In this document: piece by piece, positions 1 to 7,149 of the stretch
Position numbering within the stretch: the first letter of the stretch is position 1
How the letters are laid out: every line of letters starts with the position of its first letter
DNA from: Micavibrio aeruginosavorus
Lineage (GTDB): Bacteria > Pseudomonadota > Alphaproteobacteria > Micavibrionales > Micavibrionaceae
Assembly (NCBI GenBank): GCA_003240795.1
Contig: QFNK01000031.1
Coordinates: 1-10,975, forward strand
Direction of reading: 5' to 3'
DNA length: 10,975 nt
Translations under genes and position numbers: made by a program
The notes under the pieces: generated by a model
The model's database searches: none
What the model was told of the DNA's origin: nothing
Seen by the model: only the letters and a program-made list of their open reading frames with translations

Positions 1-668
1 GGAAAATCGCCGCCGAGGGTAAAAACGCCTGCGGGGACGGCAAAAAGAAGCCAGCCGCGATCGGGCGCCATGCCGCGGCGCTGGGCCCTGATTTTGAGCG
101 CACCCGCGATGAGTGCGCCCAGAAGGGCAACCGACAGGACGGCATAGCCGATGACGCGGATGTCCCTGTCTTGCCCGTTCCAGAAGAGCAAAAGATAAAC
201 CGCCGACAGGAGGGAAAGCGCATAGACGATATCCTCGGGCAGTTTTTCGTTGTTGATGCCGATGATGCCGGCAGCGCACAGAAACGGTATGGCGAGGTAA
301 AGCGGCCATGACGTTGCCGCCGTGCCGTAAACGCAAAACAACAGAACGACGAGCACCGCAACAGAGATTTCGGTAAGAGGATAAGACGGCGAGACCGGTG
401 AAGCGCAGTAGCGGCACCTTCCTTTTGCCAGAGCCCACGACAGAAACGGCACGAGGTCACGCGCACGAAGCTTGTGGCCGCAGGACGGGCACAGGGATCG
501 CTCCGCCGCGGCCGTCCCGCCTGTCCGGCTTCCGATCCACGAAATGCCGCGGGGCGCACGGTACACGATTGCCGTGGCAAAACTGCCAAGACAAAGGCCG
601 AAGGCAAATATCAGGATAACCAGAACCGGAAACGGCAGGAAGAAGGCGTCAAAAGCGCCCGGGATCAT
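1..668 (-). CDS. Prepilin-peptidase-like membrane protein (PilD/GspO family), partial at 3' end
   Basis: Translation from ATG at 668 stays open to the window edge (222 residues seen). Family members are inner-membrane aspartyl proteases that cut the leader of type IV prepilins and methylate the new N terminus. Residues 14-36 form a first membrane segment with the family GSF signature (LCLGSF, 25-30). It is followed by the tetracysteine domain: C60-x2-C63 and C85-x2-C88, with a DLVPFLSW core between them and PSYPLTE just after. Several hydrophobic segments follow (about 99-117, 122-138, 147-164, 171-190). The cysteine domain is an excellent match. The peptidase half is not: the usual first Asp before an LPD motif is replaced (GINNEKLPED, 137-146), and the usual GMGxGDxKL reads GMAPDRGW (199-206). 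The gene starts 3 bp after the TPR gene stop, so it is probably co-transcribed. It may be an inactive or divergent paralogue. Family assignment is secure; activity is doubtful. Confidence 0.85.
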   Translation of the reverse strand, partial: MIPGAFDAFFLPFPVLVILIFAFGLCLGSFATAIVYRAPRGISWIGSRTGGTAAAERSLCPSCGHKLRARDLVPFLSWALAKGRCRYCASPVSPSYPLTEISVAVLVVLLFCVYGTAATSWPLYLAIPFLCAAGIIGINNEKLPEDIVYALSLLSAVYLLLFWNGQDRDIRVIGYAVLSVALLGALIAGALKIRAQRRGMAPDRGWLLFAVPAGVFTLGGDF

Positions 669-671
669 GCT

Positions 672-1826
672 CTAAACCTTGCGACGCAGGGTCGCCAAAC
701 GGTCGTAGATTTTTTCGCGCGGCAACGCATCGATCGTATTCGAACCGACAGCGGCAGAGGCGTCAATCTGAAGCGCGCGTTCATAATACTGAATCGCTTT
801 TTCGGTGTTGCCGTTACGGTCCGCGATGATCGCCATGTTGTAGACATGGTCGGGATTGAACGGCTCCATGCTTGCGGCGACGTCAAGATAACGGATGGCA
901 TCGTCGTAGTTCTGCAGTTCCGCATTCACCAGACCGATCTGGGCGGGAATGCCCGGATTGTCCGGATATTTGTTGCGAAGTTCCATCAGCTTCGTCAGCG
1001 TGACGGACGGATATTGTGTTTTCATCAGCCCCATCAGGTTGATGATGGCGCTCGGGTTGTTCGGCTCTACACCCAGAAGGTCTTCGTATGTACGGATTGC
1101 GGATTCGTTGAACCCGGCGCTCTGCTGCGACAGGGCAAGTCCCATCAGGATGCGCGCGTCTTTCGGATTTTGCTTGTACAGCTTGCCGAACATTTCCATG
1201 GCCGCGGCATAGCGGCCGAGCTTCAGCGCGCGGCTGGCGGCGATATATTGGCCCTCAAGCGATGTCGCGCTTCCTGTTTTCGTTACGACGACGAATTTCT
1301 GCCCCGGCTCCACGGCCGGGTCCACTTTGCGCGGGCTGTCGGAAAGACGGCTGTCAGGAACGACAGCCTTGGTATCGTAATATGTGCCTGAGTGCACAGG
1401 ACGCGCACCCGTATCGCCCATGACGCTGGTTGCGTTCGACTGACCGCTGTCAACGCCTGGAAGCGGCGTTATCGAAAGATTTGCAGCAGGAGCCGCAGGT
1501 GCGGCCGGTGCCGCCAGAGACGTATTCGCGGGCATGGGCGCCGTTACGGGAGCAGAAGCGGTTGCGGCGGGAGCCTGCGGTGCAGGATCTGCGGGCTGCG
1601 TGGCCACGAAAGGCTTGGGTGTGCTGATATCCGGAGAAGAAACAGTATTCGGCACGGCGATGACATTGTCGTTCGGGCCGGACGGAACGCCAACGGCGCT
1701 GACCGTATCACCAGACGACGTGGAAACGCCCGATACCGATGTCGCCGTCGCAGGTAACGCAAGGCAAAGCACCAATGCAAAGGAGCACAGCCCCAGGAAA
1801 GATGATGTCGTTTGAAGTTTTATCAT
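672..1826 (-). CDS. Secreted TPR protein of the pilus cluster (MshN/PilF-like position)
   Basis: A 384-residue protein. I chose ATG 1826; an in-frame GTG at 1832 is an alternative, and neither has a clear Shine-Dalgarno. Residues 1-28 are a signal peptide (hydrophobic core about 10-24, ATA cleavage site near 26-28). There is a Cys at 21, but the preceding LVL is a poor lipobox, so it is probably periplasmic or inner-membrane-anchored rather than a lipoprotein. Residues 30-150 are a low-complexity Ala/Pro/Ser/Thr linker. About 195-355 contains four to five tetratricopeptide units (for example around ALKLGRYAAAMEMF, ALSQQSAGFNESAIRTYEDL, AIIADRNGNTEKAIQYYERA). TPR proteins in related clusters (MshN in MSHA, PilF/PilW in T4P) support pilus assembly or secretin localisation. 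That role is inferred here from context, not from a specific sequence signature. It is followed closely by the prepilin-peptidase-like gene. Confidence 0.85.
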   Translation of the reverse strand: MIKLQTTSSFLGLCSFALVLCLALPATATSVSGVSTSSGDTVSAVGVPSGPNDNVIAVPNTVSSPDISTPKPFVATQPADPAPQAPAATASAPVTAPMPANTSLAAPAAPAAPAANLSITPLPGVDSGQSNATSVMGDTGARPVHSGTYYDTKAVVPDSRLSDSPRKVDPAVEPGQKFVVVTKTGSATSLEGQYIAASRALKLGRYAAAMEMFGKLYKQNPKDARILMGLALSQQSAGFNESAIRTYEDLLGVEPNNPSAIINLMGLMKTQYPSVTLTKLMELRNKYPDNPGIPAQIGLVNAELQNYDDAIRYLDVAASMEPFNPDHVYNMAIIADRNGNTEKAIQYYERALQIDASAAVGSNTIDALPREKIYDRLATLRRKV

Positions 1827-1877
1827 TGTCACGTGCGCAGTTGCGTAAAGATGAAAGGCGAAGAAGTTCCAAATGTG

Positions 1878-1906
1878 ATTCTAGCAAAAAACGGGCGGAA
1901 AGTGAA
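1878..1906 (-). promoter_or_regulatory. Candidate sigma70-type promoter for the TPR and prepilin-peptidase-like genes
   Basis: On the minus strand, TTCACT (1906-1901, 4 of 6 to TTGACA) and TAGAAT (1883-1878, 5 of 6 to TATAAT) are separated by 17 bp, and the -10 is preceded by TGC (an extended -10-like TGn). It lies in the 85-bp gap between the ABC ATPase stop and the TPR start, the only sizeable gap inside the gene block, and would give a leader of roughly 45 nt. Identified by eye only. Confidence 0.4.
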
Positions 1907-1917
1907 TTCGTAAATAA

Positions 1918-2655
1918 TCACGCGGCATTCCGTACACCGGAACCTATTTTTGCGAGGAACGCCTGCTCCAGCGTCGGGATGCCCGTTTCCTGCAAAAGCG
2001 CCTGCGGCGTGCCGGTAAAGACGATCTTTCCGCCGTGCAGGACGGCGATGTTGTCGCACAGCTCCTCCATATCGGAAAGGATGTGCGAGCTCAGGAAGAC
2101 AGTGCGTCCCTCCGCCCGCGCATCGCGGACAAGGGATTTGACCTGAACACGGGCGAGCGGATCCAGCCCGCTCATCGGTTCATCGAGAATAAGCAGCGGC
2201 GAAGCCGTTAGAAACGTGCTGATCAACCCGAGCTTCTGGCGCATGCCTTTCGAGTAAGATTGCGCCCGCTGTTTCAGATAGGCACGGTTAAGCCCGACGC
2301 GGTCCGCCATCGCATCGACGGCCGCATGGCTTGACTTACGGCCATAGAGCGCGAGGGTGAAGTTTATGAATTCATAGGCGTTCAGAAACCACGCAGGGTC
2401 GAATCTTTCGGGCAGGAACGCGATGTCCTGCTTTGCCTCACGGCTTCCCGCTGGATGGGAAAACACGCGGATATCGCCCGCGTTGCGGTCCTTCAATCCC
2501 AAAATCGTTTTCAGAAGCGTCGTTTTTCCCGCGCCGTTCAGGCCGATCAGGCCATAGGTTTCACCGGCGCGGACGTTCAGGGAAATGTTCGAAATAACGT
2601 TGCCGCGGTCATATCCGGCATCGACGCCCGTTACGGTCAGCGCATCCAGCGTCAT
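1918..2655 (-). CDS. ABC transporter ATP-binding protein (PilH-like context)
   Basis: A 245-residue single nucleotide-binding domain, normal length for the drug-resistance/ABC-2 type ATPases. All motifs are present: Walker A GLNGAGKT (38-45), an LPE in the Q-loop region (81-83, typical of this subgroup), signature SKGMRQK (135-141), Walker B LLILDEP (154-160), D-loop SGLD (162-165) and H-loop His191. It has no membrane segment of its own. The start has a strong SD (GGGGGAG) placed between the PilP-like stop and the ATG, with an 8-bp gap, so it is part of the pilus operon. No permease is encoded next to it in the window. A comparable ABC ATPase, PilH of Myxococcus xanthus, lies within a pil cluster and is needed for pilus formation, which makes a role in assembling or exporting a machine component plausible. 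Substrate unknown. Confidence 0.93.
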   Translation of the reverse strand: MTLDALTVTGVDAGYDRGNVISNISLNVRAGETYGLIGLNGAGKTTLLKTILGLKDRNAGDIRVFSHPAGSREAKQDIAFLPERFDPAWFLNAYEFINFTLALYGRKSSHAAVDAMADRVGLNRAYLKQRAQSYSKGMRQKLGLISTFLTASPLLILDEPMSGLDPLARVQVKSLVRDARAEGRTVFLSSHILSDMEELCDNIAVLHGGKIVFTGTPQALLQETGIPTLEQAFLAKIGSGVRNAA

Positions 2656-2663
2656 CGCTCCCC

Positions 2664-3584
2664 CTATCCCGGCAGGAACATGCGGGCATCAAGGTTGAAG
2701 CGTTGATGCGGGCGCAGGCGGATCGGGAATATCTGGTTTGTGTTGCCGTCGAACCATTCGAGTTCAATGTAATTCTTATAAACTTTGATATCGTATATTT
2801 CGGTCGGCAGTGATTTCGGCGTGATCTGCTTGCCGTTCAGCCAGATGATCCAGTCCGATTTCGATTTGTAGAGAAGACCGCTCAGCTTGATTTCACGCGG
2901 CGCATCAACGGACAATGCGCTGGTCGGCAGCTCGGTTGCCCCCGGAGGCAGGTTTGCGACAGGCGCCCCCGGATCATCGACCGGACGCGTGTTCAGTCCA
3001 AGACGCGCATCCAGTATCAGGTCGCTTTCCGGAATTGTCAGGAACAAGGAAGGCATCGTCGCCATATCGACAACAGGCTTTGCATAGTTCAGCTGCTCCG
3101 CCATTTCCTTTTCAACAGGTGTCGACCAGTTTTGCATGGAAAGCATGTTTGCAATACCTTCGAGCGGTGCGGCCTGAGCCGGCGTCTGCGTGCCATCCGC
3201 AGGAGGCGTTGCAGAACCGTCCGCATTCGCCGGCGCATCTGCCTGCGTTGCGGGAGCGGTTTCAGGATTTCCCGCAGGCTGCTGCGCCTGTGTTTCCGGT
3301 GTCACGGGTACGGCGGTTGCAGGGTCTTGCACAACAGGCTGCTCCGCATTCTGCTCCAAAACGGCAGGGTCCGGCGGAACGGTTTGTTCGGAAGCCGTCA
3401 TTGGCGGCGGCATTTCATCGGAGTCTATGACCGAGACGACAGGCTCTTCAACCGGTGCGACTGCAGTCGTTTGCGCGGGCGCCGTTTCAGGAACGGCAAC
3501 AACCGTGTCCTGGGCAGCCGCTGGAAAGGCGGCGGAAACTACAGCGATCGAGCAGGTCGCAAGAAGGAAAAGACGCATAGACAT
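2664..3584 (-). CDS. Periplasmic PilP/GspC/MshK-like pilus assembly protein
   Basis: A 306-residue protein starting at ATG 3584, which overlaps the previous stop as TAATG. A frame extension up to 3680 lies wholly inside the preceding gene and is disfavoured because a proper signal peptide (residues 1-24, AAA cleavage before Q25) begins at 3584. Residues 26-150 are a long acidic Pro/Ala/Thr/Gln-rich linker. About 165-225 is a bridging segment, and 228-306 is a compact beta-rich domain (IKLSGLLYKSKSDWIIWLNG, then alternating hydrophobic strands to RPHQRFN). This layout (exported or anchored, disordered linker, small C-terminal beta domain with a 'ng..' turn) is that of PilP, GspC homology region and MshK, which connect the inner-membrane PilN-PilO complex to the secretin. 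Similarity at residue level is weak, and the call rests on fold pattern plus position directly after PilO. Confidence 0.75.
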   Translation of the reverse strand: MSMRLFLLATCSIAVVSAAFPAAAQDTVVAVPETAPAQTTAVAPVEEPVVSVIDSDEMPPPMTASEQTVPPDPAVLEQNAEQPVVQDPATAVPVTPETQAQQPAGNPETAPATQADAPANADGSATPPADGTQTPAQAAPLEGIANMLSMQNWSTPVEKEMAEQLNYAKPVVDMATMPSLFLTIPESDLILDARLGLNTRPVDDPGAPVANLPPGATELPTSALSVDAPREIKLSGLLYKSKSDWIIWLNGKQITPKSLPTEIYDIKVYKNYIELEWFDGNTNQIFPIRLRPHQRFNLDARMFLPG

Positions 3585-4270
3585 TATTGTGCCCCCCCTT
3601 GTGCGGCGGCAGCGGCCTGCTCTTCCCGAAGAAGATCGGCAGGGGAATAGACAGCCTCTTTCTTGGCCATGGTCGTCCACATGAATTCAACGCGTCCCGT
3701 CACAATTTCAGGCATCTTACCCGTTCCGATTTCCCGCAGGGTTTCCTGATCGATCTTGCGCTCGCGCTTTACAACCAAGGAGGAAATTGAAATCTGCCCC
3801 GGATAGGCATAGGTCAGGTAATAGACGAAACGGTATATGTCGATGTCGGTCAGGGCGGCAAGGTTGATGCTTACCGACGTCCGCATGATGACATAGCCCG
3901 TATCCTTGATGTCGTCGTTCTGTTCGATCATCGCGGCGCGCAATTCATAACGGGCGGAAATCACTTTCGACAATTCACGAATGGTGTCGAAACGCTCCCT
4001 CGCCCTCACCCGCTCCTGATCATTGAAGAAGCCGGTGCGTGTCATACGCTCGAACGTTTCCTTGCGCTCCATGAAGCGTGCATAATCATCGCGCATTACG
4101 GTCAGCTCGTCGTTCAGCGTTCCCATTTCCGTCGTTACGGCGCGAATCTTGCGCTGGCCTTCAAGAGTCTGCGGTTCCACGACCGTGTTGTTGAAAAGCA
4201 CAAGGCCAACCAGAATGACGGAAAGCGCAATCAGCGCGACAAGCCGTTTAAACCCTATTCTCCGGATCAT
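3584..4270 (-). CDS. PilO/GspM-like inner-membrane alignment subcomplex protein
   Basis: A 228-residue protein. A short basic N terminus is followed by one membrane segment (about 9-28) and then a charged helical stretch predicted to be coiled coil (about 35-110, rich in R/E/K/L heptads). The alpha/beta domain at about 125-210 (SINLAALTDIDIYRFVYYL, then QISISSLVVKRE) fits the ferredoxin-like fold of PilO/GspM, including a central strand-forming region. The C terminus is a short Ala/Gln tail. It shares a 4-bp ATGA overlap with the upstream PilM-N fusion gene and a TAATG overlap with the PilP-like gene, so translation is likely coupled and the products are probably made in similar amounts, as expected for a stoichiometric complex. 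PilO partners PilN through the coiled coil and periplasmic domain. Assignment is by topology and gene order. Confidence 0.78.
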   Translation of the reverse strand: MIRRIGFKRLVALIALSVILVGLVLFNNTVVEPQTLEGQRKIRAVTTEMGTLNDELTVMRDDYARFMERKETFERMTRTGFFNDQERVRARERFDTIRELSKVISARYELRAAMIEQNDDIKDTGYVIMRTSVSINLAALTDIDIYRFVYYLTYAYPGQISISSLVVKRERKIDQETLREIGTGKMPEIVTGRVEFMWTTMAKKEAVYSPADLLREEQAAAAAQGGAQ

Positions 4271-5907
4271 CGCAGCACTCCCTTGATCAGGATCTGGGCT
4301 TCATAATTCTGTTTTTCTCCGCCGGTCGGAGGCGGTGCGACCGCGCTCGTCGTTTCACCGACGAAGTTGCCCGTGTAGCTGAGGTCCGCGACCTGCTTCA
4401 CGACAGTGACTTCGTGGTCTGGCAGCGCTTCGCGCAAACGCGTCTCAAGGTCCTGCATCTGGCGCACGCCCTGATCCACCGGCAAGGACGGCGGGAAAGA
4501 GAAGCCCAGCGTTACATTGAATTTGTTTGGCGGCGGCGGTCCGGTTCTCGGGATCGGGTTGCCCAGCTCGTCATATTTCACGTCTTCGTCTTTTTGTCCC
4601 GGCGTCAGGACAACGGGTGCAACGTCCAAAGAGGATAACCGCAGGCTCGGCCCCAGCGCCTTGGCTACTTTTTCAAGAAGCGGCAGCGGATACATCGTGC
4701 CCGGATCGATGGACTCGTAAAACTGCGTCGATTTTTCTATCAGCATGAAGTCAACGCCGACGGCTTTTTTCTTCTCCACCTCGGCAGCATGCTCCTGCCG
4801 CAAGGATTCGAGGTTTTTGTTTTCGCGCTCAAGACGCTTGATGCTTTCGGACCATGTCACGCTGTTGTTGTAAAGCGTGTAGCCGTAGTATCCGCAGCCG
4901 ATCACCAGCGCGATGCAGGCAACCATGGCAATCTTTGCAGGCACCCCGATCTTGTCGATGACCGCGGAGCGCAACGGCATGGCCGGCGCGCGTTTGTTGG
5001 CAATCCAAGAGACATGCAGGACATCGGCGTAACGGTTGTCGTCCTGACGTCCCAGTTTCAGTTTCAAAAGGTTTGCAGCCTCGGGCGCCGTCAGGACGCT
5101 GAGATTGCAATCGAAATCTATCTTGTCGGCGATGTGGTCGGCGACGCCGCTGTTGGCGATCACGATGACATCGAGGCCGTCATTCTGATCAAACCCGAAA
5201 CGTGAGAGATAGCTCATCGTGCCGCGGAGTTCGGATATGACGTCCGAAGACCATTGATCCGCGTCGATATCGCTTTCCGAAACAGACGTCATACGCGTCA
5301 GGGCTAGCTCACCGTTTTTGGTGACGACCTGACGAAGACCGCCGCCGTGATGCTGGCCGACAAAGATCGTCCAGGTCGAGGGGGTTTCCGCGCCTTTGCT
5401 CAGAAGCTTTTTGGATAAGGCCCCAACCATCGAAGAGGATTCGACCGGAAGAAGCGTAAATCCCGCGAGGGAAGCGTTCGCACGCTCGAGAGCGCCAAGA
5501 ATTTTTTGGATATTGTCCGAAGACGGGACGGCCGCAAAGAGATAGATATCGCCCGGCGCGGCGTCAGCATCGCGCCGCGGTGCCTTTTCCTTCATCTTCA
5601 GGGCGGCACGAATCGGGAAAGACGGGAAAGCGGCGCTCACCCGTCTCTTGATGATGCTCATCTCATCGAGCTTGCTTGCCTTGGGCAGACGCTCCTTGCG
5701 GTAGTGCTGCTCCACCATGTCGTTCAGAACGACGACGGATTTTCCACGGCAGCGCTTGCCCAGAAACGCGGCGACAGTCTCTTCAAAATCTTCGGTAAAC
5801 CAGGGAATAGTGTCCAGCAGCACCACGCGGGAAGACCCGGCGTCGTAGAACGTCACCCCCTCATCGCTGAGAAGGATTACGCATTTTGATGCTGATAAAA
5901 GCGACAT
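4267..5907 (-). CDS. Fused PilM-PilN (GspL-like) protein of the type IV filament machine
   Basis: A 546-residue protein with one internal membrane segment (about 322-345). Residues 1-300 are a cytoplasmic domain of the size and alternating strand/helix character of the actin-like PilM/GspL-cyto/MshI domain. After the membrane segment comes a coiled-coil stretch (350-385) and a periplasmic domain to the end (about 395-546), containing Pro-rich inserts (455-460, 474-477, 525-528) and two beta-alpha-beta-like units as in PilN/GspL-peri. In T4P these are two proteins, PilM binding a conserved N-terminal INLLP-type motif of PilN; here no such motif is seen, in keeping with a covalent fusion as in GspL. 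The cytoplasmic half should dock the ATPase encoded upstream and the periplasmic half should pair with PilO. It lies 21 bp after the GspF gene; the SD is weak. Actin-type ATP-binding motifs are not obvious. Confidence 0.78.
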   Translation of the reverse strand: MSLLSASKCVILLSDEGVTFYDAGSSRVVLLDTIPWFTEDFEETVAAFLGKRCRGKSVVVLNDMVEQHYRKERLPKASKLDEMSIIKRRVSAAFPSFPIRAALKMKEKAPRRDADAAPGDIYLFAAVPSSDNIQKILGALERANASLAGFTLLPVESSSMVGALSKKLLSKGAETPSTWTIFVGQHHGGGLRQVVTKNGELALTRMTSVSESDIDADQWSSDVISELRGTMSYLSRFGFDQNDGLDVIVIANSGVADHIADKIDFDCNLSVLTAPEAANLLKLKLGRQDDNRYADVLHVSWIANKRAPAMPLRSAVIDKIGVPAKIAMVACIALVIGCGYYGYTLYNNSVTWSESIKRLERENKNLESLRQEHAAEVEKKKAVGVDFMLIEKSTQFYESIDPGTMYPLPLLEKVAKALGPSLRLSSLDVAPVVLTPGQKDEDVKYDELGNPIPRTGPPPPNKFNVTLGFSFPPSLPVDQGVRQMQDLETRLREALPDHEVTVVKQVADLSYTGNFVGETTSAVAPPPTGGEKQNYEAQILIKGVLR

Positions 5908-5928
5908 AATTAAGTTTAGACCCGCGCC

Positions 5929-7137
5929 CTAGAATTGCATGTTTTCGAAACTGGAATAGATCGGGCCAAACACCCCTACGGCTATCCATAGAATCATCAA
6001 ACCAAGCACCATGGTAAGTGAAGGTTCAATCATTGCAATCAGTTTTTGGACTTCCTCGTCCACGTCGGCGGTATAAAAGTCCGAAACCTGTTCCAGAACG
6101 GCGCCCAGGTTACCGGACTCCTCCCCGACCTTCACCATGCGGATCACGAGGCTCGGGAACTCGCCGGTGCTGTTGAATGCCTCGGAGAGCGGACTGCCGT
6201 TCCGCAGCGATCCCTGAATATGCTCCAAAGCCTCCAGCAGCGCCAGATTTGATACGGTGTTGGAGGCGGATTTGATGGCGGTCAGGATCGGAAGACCGGC
6301 GATGTACAGCGCGCCGAACGTCTGACAGAAACGGCCGATGTTGATTTTCCGCACCAGCGGCCCCGCCATGGGCAGTTCGAGGATGATACGGTCCATTTTT
6401 AGCGCGATGTCTGTGGAAGACCTTCGCGCGACCTTGAGGGCGACAACGACCAGTACAGGAAATCCCAATACGACCCACCAGAATTTCTGGAAGAAGTCGG
6501 AAACCACGATCAGCGCGACCGTCGCGAAAGGCAGTTCGAAATCCATGTTCCGGATAAATTCAACGATCTGCGGCACGACGAAGCCCATCATGATCGTCAC
6601 GGCGGCGACCACGACGAAAATCAGAACCATCGGGTAGCGCGTCGCCTTGCGGACGCGGGATTGCATGACGTCCAGCCATTTCAGGTATTTTACGAGCTGG
6701 CGGTAGCTGGAACTCATCTTACCCGTCGCTTCGCCGGATGCGATCAGCGAGAGGTAGAGGGTCGTAAAGATTTTCGGGTGGCGGCCCATAGCCTCCGACA
6801 AGCTGCTTCCGTCTGAAACGTCACGGAAAATTTCGGAGATAGCGTCGCGCAGCGCGGCGTTCTCCGTCGTATCGCGGATATCGGCCAGGGAATCAAGCAG
6901 CGGCACCCCCGCTCCGTCCATCTGATCGAGATGGATGAAAAGCTGGATCAGATCACGCACGGTGATCTTCGTGCGCATGCGCGCTTTCGCGACACCGCTG
7001 GACAGTTTGGAAAAATTGACCAGTTCGAGGCCCGCCTGCTGAAGCTGATTGAACAGGTCGTTCTCGTTGGCCGCGCTCAAGACGCCCTTGATCGGACGTC
7101 CGCTGGAATTCAAAGCGCGGTATTTGTATTTTTCCAT
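5929..7137 (-). CDS. gspF: GspF/PilC/MshG inner-membrane platform protein
   Basis: A 402-residue protein, the usual length of the family. The N-terminal MEKYKYRAL... GRPIKGVL segment is the familiar family opening (Y.Y.A....G....G). Two T2SSF helical-bundle repeats are present, at about 60-185 and 265-390. Each carries the repeat signature GE.tG (GEATG 135-139; GEESG 338-342) and the 'Gvpll' / 'Glpil' helix start (77-81; 281-285). Membrane segments lie at about 169-191, 210-236 and 371-394. The protein is the membrane rotor or platform that the ATPase turns to lift pilin subunits into the growing filament. It follows the ATPase gene by 12 bp, with TTAGG as a modest SD. PilC, MshG and GspF are indistinguishable on this evidence, so the symbol is generic. 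No damage or odd residues noted. Confidence 0.96.
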   Translation of the reverse strand: MEKYKYRALNSSGRPIKGVLSAANENDLFNQLQQAGLELVNFSKLSSGVAKARMRTKITVRDLIQLFIHLDQMDGAGVPLLDSLADIRDTTENAALRDAISEIFRDVSDGSSLSEAMGRHPKIFTTLYLSLIASGEATGKMSSSYRQLVKYLKWLDVMQSRVRKATRYPMVLIFVVVAAVTIMMGFVVPQIVEFIRNMDFELPFATVALIVVSDFFQKFWWVVLGFPVLVVVALKVARRSSTDIALKMDRIILELPMAGPLVRKINIGRFCQTFGALYIAGLPILTAIKSASNTVSNLALLEALEHIQGSLRNGSPLSEAFNSTGEFPSLVIRMVKVGEESGNLGAVLEQVSDFYTADVDEEVQKLIAMIEPSLTMVLGLMILWIAVGVFGPIYSSFENMQF

Positions 7138-7149
7138 GACCTAACCGTT

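Noticed and set aside
474..1391. A 305-codon plus-strand frame
   Set aside because: It is the complement of the TPR gene and the 5' end of the prepilin-peptidase-like gene, both of which have clear domain signatures.
1763..1826. Lipobox-like Cys at residue 21 of the TPR protein
   Set aside because: The residues before the Cys (LVL) do not fit the usual small residue at -1, and an ordinary ATA signal peptidase site follows.
3585..3680. N-terminal extension of the PilP-like protein to 3680
   Set aside because: The added 32 residues overlap the PilO-like gene and hide a good signal peptide. The TAATG overlap start at 3584 is far better.
3132..3684. Two overlapping plus-strand frames rich in Arg/Cys and in Ala/Gly/Ser
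   Set aside because: They are shadows of the low-complexity linker of the PilP-like gene and the end of the PilO-like gene.
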